Below are positions 47,649-59,560 of a stretch of DNA of 64,000 nucleotides, piece by piece (the first letter of the stretch is position 1; each line of letters starts with the position of its first letter). This stretch comes from Hordeum vulgare subsp. vulgare (lineage: Eukaryota; Streptophyta; Magnoliopsida; Poales; Poaceae). The DNA lies in the NCBI RefSeq assembly GCF_904849725.1, contig NC_058520.1, forward strand, positions 319,993,186 through 320,057,185, in the 5' to 3' direction. The notes beneath the pieces were generated by a model. That model was not told the DNA's origin. It ran no database searches and saw only the letters and a program-made list of their open reading frames with translations. The translations under genes and the position numbers were made by a program.

Positions 47649-47818
47649 ATTCTTTTTCTTTTTCTTCTTCTTCTTCTTCTTCTTCTTCTTCTTCTTTCTC
47701 CTCCTCTTTCTCCTCCTCCTCCTCTCCTCTTCTTCTTCTTCTTCTTCTTCTTCTTCTTTTTTCTCCTCCTCCTCCTCCTCCTCTTCTTCTTCTTCTTCTT
47801 CTTCTTCTTCTTCTCCTG
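47649..47818. repeat. Polypyrimidine microsatellite (CTT/CTC)n
   Basis: About 170 bp almost entirely of ttc and tcc triplets, in runs of ttcttcttc alternating with cctcctcct. It has strong strand asymmetry and lies within the CACTA element. Confidence 0.95.
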
Positions 47819-47989
47819 CTTTTTTTCCTTCTGCTTTTTTTCTTCTAACCTAACTAACTAACCTAATTATCCTAATAATCTAACCAAATAAACTAACTAA
47901 ATTACCCTATATATAATAAAAAAACTAACCTAATAAACTAACTAAAGTAATTAACTTTTTTAAAAAGAAAAACAGGAAAAACTCATCGG

Positions 47990-48345
47990 CAGGGGGCGCG
48001 CGGCTGGGGGCTCGCCGCAGGGGGCGTCAGCGGCAGGGGGCGGCGACGGCAGGTGGCGCGCAGCAGGGGCCGGCGACGGCAGGGGGCGGCGACGGCAGGT
48101 GGCGCGGGCGCGCGGCAGGGGGCGGCGGCGGCGGCAGGGGGCGGCGGCGGCAGGGGGCGCGCCGCAGGGGAGGTGCCCTCTCGGGGAGGGGATCCCACGG
48201 GGAGGGGGTCGCCAGGGGGGTGGGCTCGCCGGGGGGGGGGGGGGGTGGGCTCGCCGCGGGGAGGGGGTCACCGCCGTGGAGAGAGAGAGTGGTCGGGGTG
48301 AGAGAGAGAGAGAGACAGTGAGCGAGGGGGGGGTAACGGCCGTTA
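47990..48345. repeat. G-rich region with ggcagggggcggcgac-type repeats
   Basis: The + strand is extremely G-rich, with repeated gcagggggcg units (47990-48170), a run of 14 or so G near 48231-48245 and a gaga tract at 48302-48316. It can in principle form G-quadruplexes. It explains the overlapping ORFs on both strands here; no gene is supported. Confidence 0.85.
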
Positions 48346-48790
48346 TAGGGTTGCCCCTTTGCCGTCCGCCCCCCGACGGCAAAGGGTCGTATAGCAGACG
48401 GCAAAGGGCCGTATGGCAGACGGCAAAGGCACCCGGATTTCGGACACGGCAGGCATGGGACCCACGCGTCCCCTTTGCCGTCTGCCCTGGGGCTCTTTGT
48501 CGTCTGCTGGCAGACGGCAAAGGACCCACACATGGCAAATAGTATTTTTGCCATGTGTCAGTTCTTTGCCGTCTGTATTGTGTCAACTGATGGCAAAGAG
48601 GTTCTTTGCCGTCAGCCAGCAGACGGTAAAGAACTGGCTGACGGCAAATTTCTGGATTCCAGTAGTGATTAGTCCGAGTTTGTTCCAACTAAATCATATA
48701 AAGTGCATATAAAGCATACAAGATTATTTTTAAGATGGGTGGATATGTCATGAATACTTCATAAATTATCGATAGATTGTAGACGTATCA

Positions 48791-49384
48791 CTCACCATGG
48801 AGTCCGAGCAGACCGTCGTCGGAAGGCCGATCGCACTTCCTTTTAGCCTATTTTATTATAAATGTATTTCGGTGCCCATGTTTTTGGCAACCGCATCCTT
48901 TGTAACCGCCTTGTAATGTGGTTATAAATAGCCCAATTGTCAATCAATGAAACAATTGTTCCATCATTTGCTTCTCTCTCTATCTCGTTTTTTCTTCACA
49001 ACTTAAGTTGTTAATCCTATGTAAAAGTGACAAAGTTTGCACCTAACTTATATGAAGTACTACCAATGTCTATTTGAGCTTTTATATCTTCTATGAAGCT
49101 AGTTCTTTTCAACCGTCTCGCACCCGTGGGAGGCGCACTAGCCAACCTATCGGGCACGATGAGGATCTGTGGACCATATGTGCTAGGGGGAAACAAGTAC
49201 AAATCCAAGAAATCGGTCCCGTGTACGCCATCCCACATGGTATGTAAAACCCTAAACCACTTCGATATTTGGAATAAAAACAAACAACAAATTGTGAACT
49301 TGTTTCACGTCACATTCCAAATTACAATGCTTCAATTTATTGCAAATCAGTTTACACCTACCGTTCCCACTTAGAAGTTATATA
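48791..49384. other. Unassigned stretch, possible old LTR end
   Basis: Nothing coding is convincing. A TATA-like gttataaatag (48921-48931) is followed by caatcaatgaaacaattg and a ctctctctatctcg tract, which resembles the R/U5 end of a Copia-type LTR. A 93-codon ORF (49093-49374, +) has no recognisable feature. I could not place a boundary. Confidence 0.35.
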
Positions 49385-49392
49385 CTAGTAGG

Positions 49393-49400
49393 CTATAAAA
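49393..49400 (+). promoter_or_regulatory. Candidate TATA box before the ORF at 49485
   Basis: ctataaaa lies about 85-90 bp before the ATG at 49485, and the intervening sequence is AC-rich like a plant 5' leader. The position is plausible for a core promoter, but there is no direct evidence of transcription. Confidence 0.4.
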
Positions 49401-49484
49401 ACACTTACTCCAAAATTACTGCACATTCCTTTCCTCATCACCAAAAAAACACGCCTTTCTAGTTTGTCGTTCCTTGCGTCTACC

Positions 49485-50054
49485 ATGGCCGGTAGGGAAA
49501 GGTCTGGGTCGAGATATAACCAGGGAAAAAGGATGAAGGTCGCGGAAGCAACAGAGAGGTCCCGCCACTTCATCGTGGAAGCGCCAAAGAGCTCTAGCCT
49601 CGCCGTGTTTGCCGTAGCAGAGATGTCTGGTGGTGCTGCAGAGGCCTAGTATGATCTTTTGCACAAAGGCGAGGGCTCTCACAAGTGCATTCGCCTCGGA
49701 GGCAAACTTGACGAGCTAGGAGTGTTGGATTCCTCACCCAGCAATGACATGCGCGTTGAGCTCGACAAGAAGAAGGAGTTGATCGATGCCTTAGTGAAGT
49801 TGCTGGAGAAGAGAGATGCCTCGCTTAACAAGGCAACCGGCTTCATCGTGAAACTTACGGGCAAGAAGGTGAAGCTCCTCAATGAGCGCGACGAGCAAAA
49901 AGAGCTAACAGCCATGTGGAAGAAGCTGCTTGAGAGGAAAAGTACCTCGGCGGAGAAGCTGAAAGACCTCGCACTAGTGGATAAATGGCTAGCCACAACT
50001 CTTTTTCGTGGCACGCCATTTCACAACAACGCCAGCACTAATATTTTAAAATAG
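49485..50054 (+). pseudogene. Broken low-copy-looking gene, basic N-terminus and coiled coil
   Basis: The frame from the ATG at 49485 (context accATGGc) reads MAGRERSGSRYNQGKRMKV, a basic start, and stays open except for one TAG at 49647-49649. It then continues in the same frame to 50054. The second part has a strongly charged, Leu-rich heptad-like stretch (about 49760-49990, KKELIDALVKLLEKRDASL) that should form a coiled coil. Codon use is GC-richer than the surrounding retroelements, and no transposon domain is visible. The last codons run into a palindrome at 50030-50062 that may be a transposon end, so the gene is probably truncated. I do not recognise the family. Confidence 0.5.
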
Positions 50055-50062
50055 TGCTGGCG
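50030..50062. repeat. Perfect 11-bp palindrome containing CACTA
   Basis: Arms cgccagcacta (50030-50040) and tagtgctggcg (50052-50062) flank an 11-base AT loop. CACTA starts at 50036. It may be the tip of the CACTA element whose transposase begins about 1 kb downstream; the other tip is outside the window. Confidence 0.6.
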
Positions 50063-51010
50063 TGGGCTAAATTCGTATGACATCGCTATTAGCTTAGTGT
50101 TCGCGTTGGACGTACGTGGAATGCCATTTGTATACGAATTCCAATGTTGTGTGCACGCGTAACTTAATTTTGGCGTACCAGGTTGATGCTATGCCAGCAG
50201 TATTTTCTATATCTGTGGCATAGGCTTCGTTTGTATCCCAAAAGTATATTTTGTCGGCCCATTTTTTGTGGTCAACTTTTGGGACCACATAACATCAGTG
50301 TAGCATATAATGGGACACCAGGAGTATACATATTAGTGATGGCATTGTATTGTCTAGCTATGCTAGTAATAAAGTCACAACACTTCCCACGTGGTCACCA
50401 TTACGTATACGCCTAGTATATTCCCTTCTTCTTCCTCTTCTTCCTCTGTCTTCCCTTATCATCTCGAGAAGAAACCCGATTATTTTAGCATGATTCTTAA
50501 TTAGGTTGTTAGATCTAGCTAGGTGATGCATTAGTTAAGTTTTCTAGCCGCCAAACACCCACTCTCTAATTAATTAAGTTTGCTACCTAGCTCTTTCCTC
50601 CACCCACTTGCATTAAATTTTCCTTCGACCTCCATTAATAGCGCCCTCCAACCTACCTACGGTCCACCAGCTTCCTATGAGATGGATCGAGAGGACTAGC
50701 TAGCTCAACTTATGTCTCTTTTACTTGAGGTAATTAACACAAAACACTGCATCATCATTTAATTATGCATGTTTTGTACTTGTGTGATTGCTATATGGAG
50801 AAACATGCATGGATGGAAAATTTGAAGAGAGAGTTGCTAATGTTTTGCCGAAACATTGATTCATTTCTATTTTGTCAAATTTTTGGTACTCAATATGTAC
50901 CATTTTTAATCTAAGGTCTTGCTGAAATTTTGTATGCCCTTTGTTAATATATATCTAATTCTTTTTGTATTTCCCTTTAGATGCTACTTTGATCTGTCAA
51001 AAGATTCAAT
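50063..51010 (+). mobile_element. Putative 5' region of the CACTA element before its transposase
   Basis: No gene is supported. It includes short ggc-rich echoes of the palindrome (for example tgccagcag near 50190) and, further on, an intron-like stretch with a gt start near 50730 and a ttccctttag end at 50971-50980, just before the transposase start. Assignment to the CACTA element is by position. Confidence 0.4.
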
Positions 51011-51460
51011 ATGGATCGAAGTGTGAAGGCCTTTATCAATTTTGCAGTGATGAATATGATACAAAAGTGTAAAATCCATATATTATGTCCATGCAAGGGT
51101 TGCAAAAACAGAATTTTCCTTAACTCGTTCAGTGTTAGCATCTCACGCACTTGCCTCATTGTGGTTTCGTTGAAGGTTATACACGATTGACAAAGCATGG
51201 TGAGAATGATGATGTTCGTGAGGACGACAACGGAGCGACGGATAATGAAGAGGAAATCACCTTCAATGAATTAGCAGGGCCGAGTAAAGGAGGAAACAAT
51301 AATTAGCATGTGTCTCGAGGAGGAAATGATGAAACATCACCAGAACATGAGGAGGACCATGTCACCCAAGATATGTCGTCGGCTGAAATGCTGCAGGATC
51401 CCCGTGTTAAGGAACCTCTTTAGAAGAAGATGAAAAGTGAGAGAGCTACTATAAAAGAGG
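51011..51460 (+). pseudogene. CACTA transposase (TNP2-like), N-terminal transposase-associated domain
   Basis: ATG at 51011 reads MDRSVKAFINFAV, then ILCPCKGCKNR. This matches the Cys-bearing start of the transposase-associated domain of plant En/Spm transposases. A frameshift near 51135 is followed, in another frame, by the conserved GFVEGYT...KHGE pattern and an acidic region. In-frame stops occur at about 51304 and 51421. Homology stops at 51460, where Athila-type LTR sequence begins, and resumes at 63326. Confidence 0.85.
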
Positions 51461-51937
51461 CGATATCTACTACAAAATATTATTCTTGTAGACGTTTTTG
51501 GGCCTTCAAGTGCAGAATTTTGTAGGACAACTGCAAATTTCCCTCAAGTGGATGACCTAAGGTTTATCAATCCGTGGAAGGTGTAGGATGAATATGGTCT
51601 CTCTCAATCGTACAATCAAATACAAGAAATCTATTATATACCCAACACACCCGATAAAGTGGCAAATTGTATAGGTCCACTAGTTTGGCGAGGAGATGGT
51701 GATACAAGTGTAGTATGGATAGTAGATAAAGGTTTTTGTAATCTGAAAATATAAAAACAACAACGTAGAATGTAGAAAAAAGCGAGCAAAACATTGTATA
51801 AAATGCTTGGAAATAATGCATAGGGTTCATACATTCACTAGTGAAATCGTGAACAATGCTAACATAGTAGAATCATATGGTCATCCCTCAACATGCAACA
51901 AAGAATCACTCCAAAGTTCCTATTAGCGGAAAATAGA
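51461..51937 (-). mobile_element. 3' LTR remnant of Athila element 2
   Basis: Begins gatatctactac (LTR end, first base changed from t to c) and matches the LTR at 59893 until about 51937, where the rest of the LTR is deleted and internal sequence follows. Confidence 0.7.
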
Positions 51938-54907
51938 ACAAGAAGTTTCACCTCCCAACATACTTATCATAAACATAATTGTCAACAATAATGAATCATG
52001 ATCAAATATATTTGACTGGATATATATGTTTGGATATTTCCCCACCATATGGTGCTTGACAACTAATATATTGAGGTTTGAATAAGAAGTTGACTCAACA
52101 TGAAAAGTAAGTAACATGAAAAAAAAGATTGTCCCTTCGCGAAGGGAAGCAGGGATTTACAAATGGTCAGAGCTCATTGTTTAAAAACAGAGATGAATAT
52201 GTAATTTTGGGTGTGTGTCTTTCATGTCAACGTCACAATAGAGTTTTCAATATCTTCCATGCTAATTACATTATTGGCGGTTCCCAAACAGAACTGAAAT
52301 TTTACTTCCCCTCAACCATTCAAGCACATTCCAAGGCTAGTTGTATCCATGGGTGTCCTCCAAGCAATCAACTTTCTAGGGGGAGTTCTTGCTTATTTAT
52401 TTTTGTATTATATAGGAGTGACATCCTTTTTACCATCCTCTCTCGTGCAATGACAAGTGAATAAAAACTCATCTTGAAAATAACTCCCTAAGCATGGAAG
52501 ATAAGGACCGCCCTGTTGTTGCATGAGAGGTACGGGCACATAAAACGGATGTTTATTTGAATGTTTAGAGGTGGCACATACAAATATACTTGGAATGGAA
52601 GTGAAATGCCATATATAGGTAGGTATGATGACTCTCATGGAAGAAACTTGTCTCAAGGATTTGGATGCACAAGTAGCATTTCTACTTATTATGAAGTTTT
52701 GGATAGCAAAAGGTTCTAAACAAGCACCACGCGTTGGAGGATCCATAATAATATAACTTCTATGGAAATATACCCAAACATAACCATTAAGTTTTATTCC
52801 TTGTCCAAATCCAGAAATTTTGTCAAGTTTGAAAATATTTAATGGGTATTCACAATCATAAAACATGTCCAAGATAATATATTTCTATGTGAAATCTCTT
52901 TCTTATACTAATCATTCATGAATTGTTTGTATGACCAATATTGTAGTTGTGAAAATTCAATATTTTTTACTTTCTAAACCAAGCATGAAAGTGATACAAA
53001 TCATAAAGCACATTAATGAATTCAGATATATGATATTTCATTAATTCACAATTTACTCTTAGGATATAAGTGAATCACATGAGTAAGCATCAAACTACTA
53101 TCGAAGGATATAAGTGAATATCAATAAGTAGTCATAGAATTAAGTAGATATGTGAGGACTCTCTCTATCAATAAATATTTTCATACTTTATATTTATTTT
53201 AAAACTTAAATAAAAACAAAAAACATTCCAAGAATAGCACATATCATGTGGACAAATAAAAAAATTGGGCACAACATAGGCTAACCGATATTTGTTTGAT
53301 CAAGAGAGGTGGGATTCGTTGCATCCCCAAGATTAGATGCTTGATACTTCTTATAATATTTACTTGGGATGCCTTGGGCATCCCCAAGCTTGATCTTGTG
53401 TGTCTCGTTCAATCCTCTCATATCCCAGTTTGACCTAACTCTCAAAAACTTCATCCACACAAAACATGAAAGAACTCGTGAGATAGGTTAGTACACATAA
53501 GAATAAATCTACACTTCATGTACTGCAAATATAAGTTGCATAATAATTTTCAAACATTATCAACTATTTACCATCATTTCCACAATTTATATCTACCAAT
53601 ATAAGCCATGAAAACTCTACGAAAGTAGATAACAAAACTATGACACCAATTTGTGTAAAGAGACTAGTCTCTAGCAATTTATTTAAAAAGTCTACTTCTG
53701 TATCTCCAAATATTCTGAAAATTCGGGATATGATAAATAATTTATATGACACTACTATGTAGAAATTGCAGAAAGTTTCCACATTCTAGAAAAATATATC
53801 ATAATGCAAATACTACCGCAAAAGCTTCTGTTTTTGTACACCACACGTCACACATGTAATTCAAGCATTCTAAAGGCAATTCTTGGAAATTTTTATTGGA
53901 AAACAAGAATATAAATAACGGAAAACAAATACTAACAAAAATAAAATGACACTCCAAGCAAAACACATATCATGTGATGAGTAAAAATATAGCTCCAAGT
54001 AAGATATACCGATAGTGTTGGAGACGAAAGAGGGTATGCCTTCCGGGGAATCCCCAAGCTTAGACGCTTGAGTCATCCTTGGATATTACCTTGGGTGCCT
54101 TGGGAATCACCAAGATTAGGTTATTTCTGATCCTTATTCACCTCATACTCGTATCTCACCCAAAACTTGAAAACTTCAATCACACAAAACTTAATGGAAC
54201 TTCGTGAGATGGGTTAGTGTAATAAAGATAGATCATTCACTTAGGTATTGTCAAGACAAGATTCATAATTTATATTACTAAATACCTACTGTATTCTATC
54301 ATTCCCATAATTTATATTACTAAATATAATCTATGGAAACACTAAAACAAGCAAACTCTGCATGCAAAACAGAATCTATCAAAAAAAGAACAGACAATGA
54401 AGATCTCAATGAACACCATACTTCCCCGACTCTAAAAATTCTCACAAATTAAGGCAACACAGAGAATTTGCATACAAAGAATTCGTAAAAAAATTAGAAT
54501 TTTTTGAATGTCCAGTAAGATCAGAGAAATTCTCTAATGGACATAAAAGTTTTGTTTTTGCACAGAATAAAACACGCAAGTATCCACACTATCCCAAAGG
54601 CTTTCCTGGGTACCTTATTGAAATAAATGACACAAGACATGATTAATAAAATATATTAATCATGTTAACACACAAAAACAGAAAGTATAGTTGCTGCGTT
54701 GTCTCCCAACAAGCGCTTTTCTTTAATGCCTTTTAGCTAGGCACGATGATTTCAATGATGCTCACATAAAAAGTAGTAATTAAAACAAGAAAGCAACAAT
54801 CATGAATCACATGGAAAGAACATTTAAGCCTAACCCATTTCCTATGCATAGGGATTTTGTGATAAAACAGTTTATGGGAGCAATAAGTAACTAACATAGG
54901 AAGGCAA
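51938..54907 (-). mobile_element. Non-coding internal region of Athila element 2
   Basis: About 3 kb, AT-rich, without a supported gene. It contains catccccaagctt-type blocks near 53320, 53380 and 54050, and the cctcccaacaagcgc motif near 54700. All are found in reverse in 14220-16884. The ORF at 52408-52872 has a counterpart around 16140-16390 on the other strand, but is broken in both. Confidence 0.65.
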
Positions 54908-57900
54908 ATGTCGGGACCCCGATCCTAAGCCATAGGAATCCAGCCTGTAACACATCGCATCTCTTTGCGGTCTCACGCACGGTTATCCCCACGGCTGCAG
55001 CCTTACCTTAGCCGGGACCGTTTGCGCCTTTTGACTCGCATATGCAATTGTGTCGCTAGCAATCCAATGACAAAGAACCCAGATCGACATGTCTAGTCAT
55101 AAACCAAAGCGGTAGTTCCGCACAGGGACAGGCATACATGACCCAGCAAAGCAAGTGTCGATCACCAGCGAATGTAGACGAGTCGTAGCAAGCTACAAGG
55201 ACTCCATTACATCGCGTGACATTTCCCTAAAGGGACAGACACAACAGCTAAGAAGGACACATGCCGGTCAACCAATGTGTCCGGAGCAGTAGCGAACTAC
55301 CATGGCTCGTTGGAATCACAAAGGGGCATTTCCCTATAAGGAGTGCTACTAAAGCCTACGGCTAGGTATTCGAACCCCATACATATTAGGTAGAACACAC
55401 GTACGCATGGCATACTGATATGTATAGATACATCGATGGCATCACAACATAACCAAAAACATACAAACTTTATTTAGAAGGTTCGGAAGAGACTCTCACA
55501 TAATATTACATGGTAGGGGTCTCACGACCCATTGTCACAACTCATGCACACAATTCTTACAAGCCAGCGGAAGAGTAAAACTGTCTGAGCATAGACAGAT
55601 GGAAAGATAAAGGCACATGGCCTGACTATCTACAGACCCATCCTAGGGCCAGAACGGAGCTGGGAAACCAGCTACTCGTCGTCGTCGATGTCTAGGTAGA
55701 ACCCTCCATTAGGGTCATTAACAACCTCTGCAACAATTTATTAAGCAAACGTGAGTACAAAAGTAATCAGCAAGACTTTAGGGTAAACTATCTACTCATG
55801 TAATGTATCAATAAGGAGTTGTGGGGTTTCATGCAGAAAGCCAGCATTTGACTCATGGCTAGACAACTTGCATTTTTAAATAGTTTTGACAACTTTGATT
55901 TCTCGCACACGAGTCCACTAACACCACAACAATACTCCATCGTGGAATCATTCCGTCTCCATGCGGAAATGCCGTCCATGACACTCACGCTTATCTTGAC
56001 AATTTTATGAGTAGCCATTATAATTATCTATGAACAACATATGTTTCCAAGTAGTCCATATCCGCGGACGCGGATATTCGAATAGATCATAACCCTGCAG
56101 GGTTGTACTTCTTCACACATGCTCTCGCCACTTATCGCCATGTGCACGTCATGCACCTCGGCAACCTTCAAGCGGAAGCCCAGCGAGGGAGTCGGCCACG
56201 ACCGTTAACCACGCTAATACTTAGTCCAGGTCTATCGCCTATCTCAGGGTAACCCGCAAGGAAGTCCGGCCGAGGTTTTCGCCACGGCCCCAAACGATGT
56301 GCGTAGAGTTCCCAAGCCCACCATCCGGGTGCCACTTGGTACACCGTGCCACTGCCTACCGCATCATAGCCCACCTCTAAGGTCAGTGCTACGCACGCGC
56401 TCCAACATGACTATAAACACCAGAAACTACTTGCAACTCGTGGACCGAGTACTAAGCGATTAATAAGTCGAGAGGGTCAATTAAGTATCCCAACGTGTGG
56501 TAGTATCTAGTCATGGATTACATACACGGAACTCAGTTCCTAAGGACGGTTCCAATGAAACAACTCGCCATGTACTCCTACATAGCCTTTCACCGATACC
56601 TTTACCAAATCAGGTTCCACCACACGACCTTTACTTACTGATCACATTCTCACAATTCTGTTCATCACCCAGATGACAGACCATACACAACTCTAAGCAT
56701 AGCATGCATAGCAGGATAAGGCACATCATGGCTCAAGCATCTACCAGGTATGCTAGGTTGCAAGGTTCAGCTATTTACTGTGACAAGGAGAGGTCATGCA
56801 AAGGAAGTGGGTTCAACTAACGTGGCAAAAGCATTTAAAGCATTTGATCCTAATGCAATAAGTAAGAGCAGGAGCGAGAACATGGGATTTATCGGGATGA
56901 TCAAAATGGTTGCTTGCCTTGTTGCTCAGCAGAGGGACAATATCCGTCAGTCGGACATTCGGTGGAATCCGGAGGAGTGGGGCCTACCGGTAAAAAAATA
57001 TCAATCAATAACAATCATATGCAACAAGATGATGCATGAGCATGGCATGAAAATGAAAGGTGGTAGGCTAATGTAGCTACCATTTCTTAAGTTGAAGTTG
57101 ATTTGAATCAAGATTCAAATATCACTTCAAACAAGGTATTTTCAAATACCCTTTTAATTGATTCGACCTGATGCTCAGGTAATCTTGTTTTAGCATGCAT
57201 GATGATGGTATGTTGGGCTGCTGGTTGTGCTTCATCATGGTTTGGTCATAATATTTGAAGTGGAATTCAAATGGATTTCAAATTCCAACTCCAAATTATT
57301 TAATAATGTTATCCTATTCATCATTTTATCTATTTGGTCGTGTTAACATTTTCAAACATGTTTGAAAATATCAGAATCAGATTCCCTGGATTTTTCTGAT
57401 CCTTTTTTCATATATAAATTATTTTCATTGGAGTTACAGATTATTTTCTATGATTTTTAGAAGTTTTGGGCATTTTCTCGAATTCTTTTAAATCAGAAAA
57501 TCTCTTTATTGCGTCATAACTACGTCAGCACTGCATCAGCAGGTCAACCGACCTGGTTAGGTCAAACCTGACAGGTGGGGGGCACTCGTCAGCGACACAG
57601 GAGATAATCTCGCGCTGACCAGCCCTTAAGTGGGTTTGACCCACTGCTAGGGCCCACTGTCAGCTACTAATTAGCGCTAACTAATAGGGATTAGGCCGGC
57701 CACGTCGTCCCCTGCCGGAGACTGACCGGCGGCGACCAGATCCGCGGCGAATCTTTGCTCGAGATGCACCAGAGCTTGCTGTGGTGCTCGGAATCGAGTG
57801 ACGAGATCACTCGGATGATCCCCAGGCTCGGCCTCATCCACTACGGGCATCAGGATGGGCTGAGGGTGGCCGGAGGAAGCCGGCGACGAGCCGAGGCGGC

Positions 57901-58933
57901 TGCCGGAGCTCGGGCTCGTCGGTCTCGTGGCTAGACTTTAGGAGAACGAGGGGAAACTGGGGGGAATGCTCGCGAGCTCACGGAGGAGACGAAGCTGGGC
58001 TTAGACTGCTCGGGGAGGTCTTGTAGCCGACGATCCAACGTCGATTTGCCGGCGGCCGGAGGTTGAAGACGACGACAATAGGGTGTTGGAGAGCTCGGGG
58101 AGGACGATTCCGTTGGCGTGCGCGTCGAGCTCGATGAGGTGGAGAAGATGGAGCACTCGGAGAGGGTTCCCTATGGCCAGAGAGCTCGGGCTCCTCGAGC
58201 TCAAGCTCCTGCTAATGGCGGCAGGAGGAGAGGGGAAGAAAACCGAGAGGAGGGGGAAGAATGGAGAGTAGGGGAGGATAGGGACGCGCTCGGGGAGTCA
58301 TTCCCGTTGTCGCGCTGTCCTCGGGGCACCGGGAGCGCCACGACGAAGCAGGAGGTGGAGGGGGCCACCGTGGTCGATCTCTCCTCTGCCAGAAGGCAGA
58401 GGAAGAAGACTACCCTGCCCCTGGTGGGTGGGCCTTGCAGGTGAGCGTAGTTTAGGGTTTTTCCTTTTTCTTCTGTTTTTGTTTTCTGTTTTATTTGTTG
58501 ATATTAATTGCTATTTATTTTGGCTTCAAAAAGAAATTCAAAAATTAGTTTGAATAGCCCTGAGTGTTAGTTGGAATATTCCCAACTACTCCTTAAGTTT
58601 GCAACATTTTTGAGAACTTGAAAGTTTTTGAATTCAAATTTAAGTTTAATTCAGGGGCTTTCTGAATTAAAAGAAATGCCAATGGTGTTTTGAAAATATT
58701 TTTCTCCCCTGATAATTTGTTTTCAATATTTATCAGAAATATTGAACTTTTAAGAAGGCCATTTTGGGTTCATTGATTTTGGCAAGATTTGAATTTCCTT
58801 TGAATAAGAAGTGGCTAGGGTTTTTGGTTTGAGTTTCACCACTTCCTTTGATTTTGTTTCAACTTCTTGAGTGCAATGGAAGAAGACATGAGCACAAATG
58901 CTAAACCCTAGTTAGGGATCCAGGGATGTGACA
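54908..58933 (-). mobile_element. Solo LTR of the 4-kb chromovirus family
   Basis: 4026 bp from TGTCGGGACC to GGGATGTGACA. It is flanked by gcaaa (54903-54907) and acaaa (58934-58938), a target duplication with one mismatch. Both flanks are continuous Athila-type internal sequence (aggaaggcaaa then caagcatatc), so no internal chromovirus sequence is left. It is older or more diverged than the LTRs of A and B. Confidence 0.93.
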
Positions 58934-59560
58934 ACAAAGCAAGCATATCTTCGAGATTTTTAACACATAGGGAGGAAACTTGATATTATTGCAATTCTTA
59001 CAAGCATATGTTCCTCCCTCACAATAATTTTCAGTAACATCATGAAGGAATTGAACAATATAACTATTACATAAAGCATTATTTTCCTGATGCACAAGCA
59101 TGGAAAATTTATTGCTCTCCCAACAAGCAAGCTTCTCATCATTCATAATAGTGGTGGTAGCAAACTCAACAAAATAACTATCATGTGATACTTGATTGCC
59201 ATAATCCAAATGAAAATTAAAATCATGATCACAAGGTTCATAGTTATTATTATTCTTTATATCATACATGTTATCACAATAATCATCATAGGTAGCAACT
59301 TTATTTTCATAGGCAATTGAAACCTCTTCCAAAATAGTGGACTCATCACTTAATAAAGTCATGACCTCTCCAAATCCACTTCTATCATTATGAATACATT
59401 CAACACCCTCCAAAATAATGGGATCATTAATACCTGAAGTTGACACTCTTCCAAACCCACTTTCATGAAAATAATCATCATAAATAGGAGGCATGCTTTC
59501 ATCATAATAAATTTGCTCATCAAAACATGGGGGACTGAAAATATCATCTTCATCAAACAT
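58934..59560 (-). CDS. Athila-type internal ORF of unknown function, best-preserved copy
   Basis: The open frame is 219 codons when the 3' end inside the solo LTR is included; about 208 codons are native. Starts MFDEDDIFSPPCFDEQIYYD. It is very acidic and Tyr/Asn-rich, with HDSYFVEF and IVQFLHDVTENY shared with 13659-14219. No catalytic motif, zinc knuckle or membrane segment is visible. The C-terminus is cut by the solo LTR insertion at 58933. Low complexity of composition makes a function prediction unsafe. Confidence 0.5.

Larger units (their letters stand above)
46617..48667. mobile_element. Non-autonomous CACTA (En/Spm-type) transposon
   Basis: The left end is CACTACTGAAATTCAGAAAT. The right end reads, as reverse complement, CACTACTGGAATCCAGAAAT. 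These match as terminal inverted repeats and carry the family's CACTA tip. A 3-bp target duplication ATT lies at 46614-46616 and 48668-48670, as CACTA transposases make. Many subterminal copies of tttgccgtctgc in both orientations are the expected transposase-binding repeats. No transposase is encoded. The long ORFs at 46619-47306 and 47960-48688 are by-products of repeats and GC-rich sequence. Mobilisation would need a transposase from another element of the family. Confidence 0.93.
44193..48790 (-). mobile_element. Athila-lineage element (- strand), 5' part with interrupted LTR
   Basis: On the - strand: 5' LTR (45103-48790, split by a CACTA element), primer site (45075-45092), a degenerate ORF region (44288-44960), then truncation at 44192 against the palindrome LTR. 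Related to the elements at 12137-16884 and 51461-61408. No pol is present. Confidence 0.78.
45103..48790 (-). mobile_element. Athila-type 5' LTR, interrupted by a CACTA element
   Basis: On the - strand it starts TGATACGTCTACAATC (48790) and ends gtagtagacatca (45103). Without the CACTA insertion and its duplicated ATT it is about 1.63 kb, a usual size for this group. A (GA)n microsatellite lies at 46137-46154. Confidence 0.82.

Noticed and set aside
47960..48688. 242-codon proline/arginine-rich ORF
   Set aside because: Composition follows the G-rich repeat DNA, overlapping ORFs occur on the other strand, and it lies inside the CACTA element.
49659..50054. Separate 131-codon gene
   Set aside because: It is in the same frame as the ORF starting at 49485, separated only by one TAG, so both are treated as one broken gene.
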